Of a DNA stretch of 6,982 bases, positions 6,536 through 6,982 are shown piece by piece. The DNA lies in contig JAQUHL010000103.1 in assembly GCA_028683635.1 (NCBI GenBank), forward strand, positions 1 through 6,982. The letters run 5' to 3'. The translations under genes were made by a program, and so were the position numbers. Each line of letters starts with the position of its first letter. Position 1 is the stretch's first letter. The notes beneath the pieces are model-generated. The model made no database searches. It saw only the letters and a list, made by a program, of their open reading frames with translations, and was not told the DNA's origin. This stretch comes from Candidatus Cloacimonadota bacterium. GTDB lineage: Bacteria; Cloacimonadota; Cloacimonadia; Cloacimonadales; Cloacimonadaceae.

Positions 6536-6982
6536 TTATACCGTTTTATTACCAGTATATTGTAACACTGCCAGGGTCTCAATATGCCAAGTTTGGGGGA
6601 ACATATCAAAGGGCGCAATTTCCATCAGTGAATAGCCCTTTTGCAGGAACAGCTTCACATCCCTTGCCAGCGTCATGGGGTTGCAGCTTATATAAATAAC
6701 TTTATGGATTTTCCTGGCTGTGAGGCTGTTAATGGCTTCAGCATCGACACCTCCCCGGGGCGGATCAAGGATCACAGTGCAATTGTCATTTTCGAGCTTT
6801 GAGCTTACCAGGAAGCGTTCCACCCGGTCACAGTGAAACTCAAAAGAACTGAGTTTGTTCAGGGCAGCATTTTCTCTGGCATTCTCTACTGCCTCAGGAA
6901 TTTCGTCTATCCCTATCAGATGCCTGAGTTTATCAGCCAGATAGATTCCGATGGAACCGATTCCGCAATAGGCATCGATGAG
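6536..6982 (-). CDS. rlmD: 23S rRNA (uracil-5-)-methyltransferase, RlmD/TrmA family, N-terminus outside window
   Basis: AdoMet-dependent enzymes of this family form 5-methyluridine in rRNA or tRNA through a covalent Cys-uracil intermediate. Only the C-terminal 148 residues are present; the frame is open from the right edge to TAA at 6538-6536. Counting from the edge, residues 3-11 are the AdoMet motif DAYCGIGSI, 73-78 are DPPRGG, and 99-102 are SCNP with the catalytic Cys at 100. The later DMFPQTWHIETL segment carries the His-Glu pair that holds the general base. The full protein in this family is usually about 400-460 residues, with an N-terminal TRAM domain and often an Fe-S cluster; neither part is visible here. 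The choice between RlmD, RlmC and TrmA cannot be settled from this fragment; RlmD-like is the usual annotation in such bacteria. It is followed after 2 bp by the lipoprotein gene. Confidence 0.9.
   Translation of the reverse strand, partial: LIDAYCGIGSIGIYLADKLRHLIGIDEIPEAVENARENAALNKLSSFEFHCDRVERFLVSSKLENDNCTVILDPPRGGVDAEAINSLTARKIHKVIYISCNPMTLARDVKLFLQKGYSLMEIAPFDMFPQTWHIETLAVLQYTGNKTV

Noticed and set aside
6536..6823. Start of the methyltransferase at an internal codon near 6823
   Set aside because: The same frame is open to the window edge and carries the AdoMet-binding motif upstream, so the gene extends past the window and does not start there.

Overview
The window looks like a piece of core chromosome from a Gram-negative, probably anaerobic bacterium of moderate GC content (roughly mid-40s percent by eye). 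It is densely packed with genes. No tRNA, rRNA, mobile element, CRISPR array or phage gene was seen. Gram-negative character is inferred from a lipoprotein paired with a small, beta-barrel-like exported protein. The large TGS-domain uridine-kinase-like protein is of a type I associate with Bacteroidota, Clostridia and related or candidate phyla such as Cloacimonadota. I favour an FCB-like or Cloacimonadota-type bacterium, but this is weak inference from the proteins alone.

Layout. Left block, minus strand, transcribed right to left: a 553-residue TGS/nucleoside-kinase protein (4404-2743), then mutL (2730-829), then miaA (from 832 and cut by the left edge). Gaps are 12 bp and then a 4-bp overlap, so this is almost certainly one operon. 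Centre: a YitT-family membrane protein (4474-5433) alone on the plus strand, diverging from the kinase across about 69 bp and converging with the next gene with only 3 bp between stop codons. Right block, minus strand: the C-terminal part of a 23S rRNA (uracil-5-)-methyltransferase of the RlmD/TrmA family (cut by the right edge, ends 6536), then a predicted lipoprotein (6533-6045) and a predicted small outer-membrane or periplasmic protein (6021-5437), with gaps of 2 and 23 bp.

How the genes fit together. The left block combines DNA mismatch repair (MutL with the endonuclease motif, so a MutH-independent system is expected) with tRNA A37 isopentenylation (MiaA) and a putative nucleotide kinase. 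The right block starts with an rRNA methylation gene and continues into two lineage-specific envelope genes. MutL and MiaA both appear to start at TTG, and miaA seems to depend on translational coupling. The most notable protein is the kinase: its N-terminal half resembles the TGS plus second additional domain of threonyl-tRNA synthetase, with all four metal or catalytic positions of the editing site apparently replaced. I did not find convincing evidence of a wholly new system.
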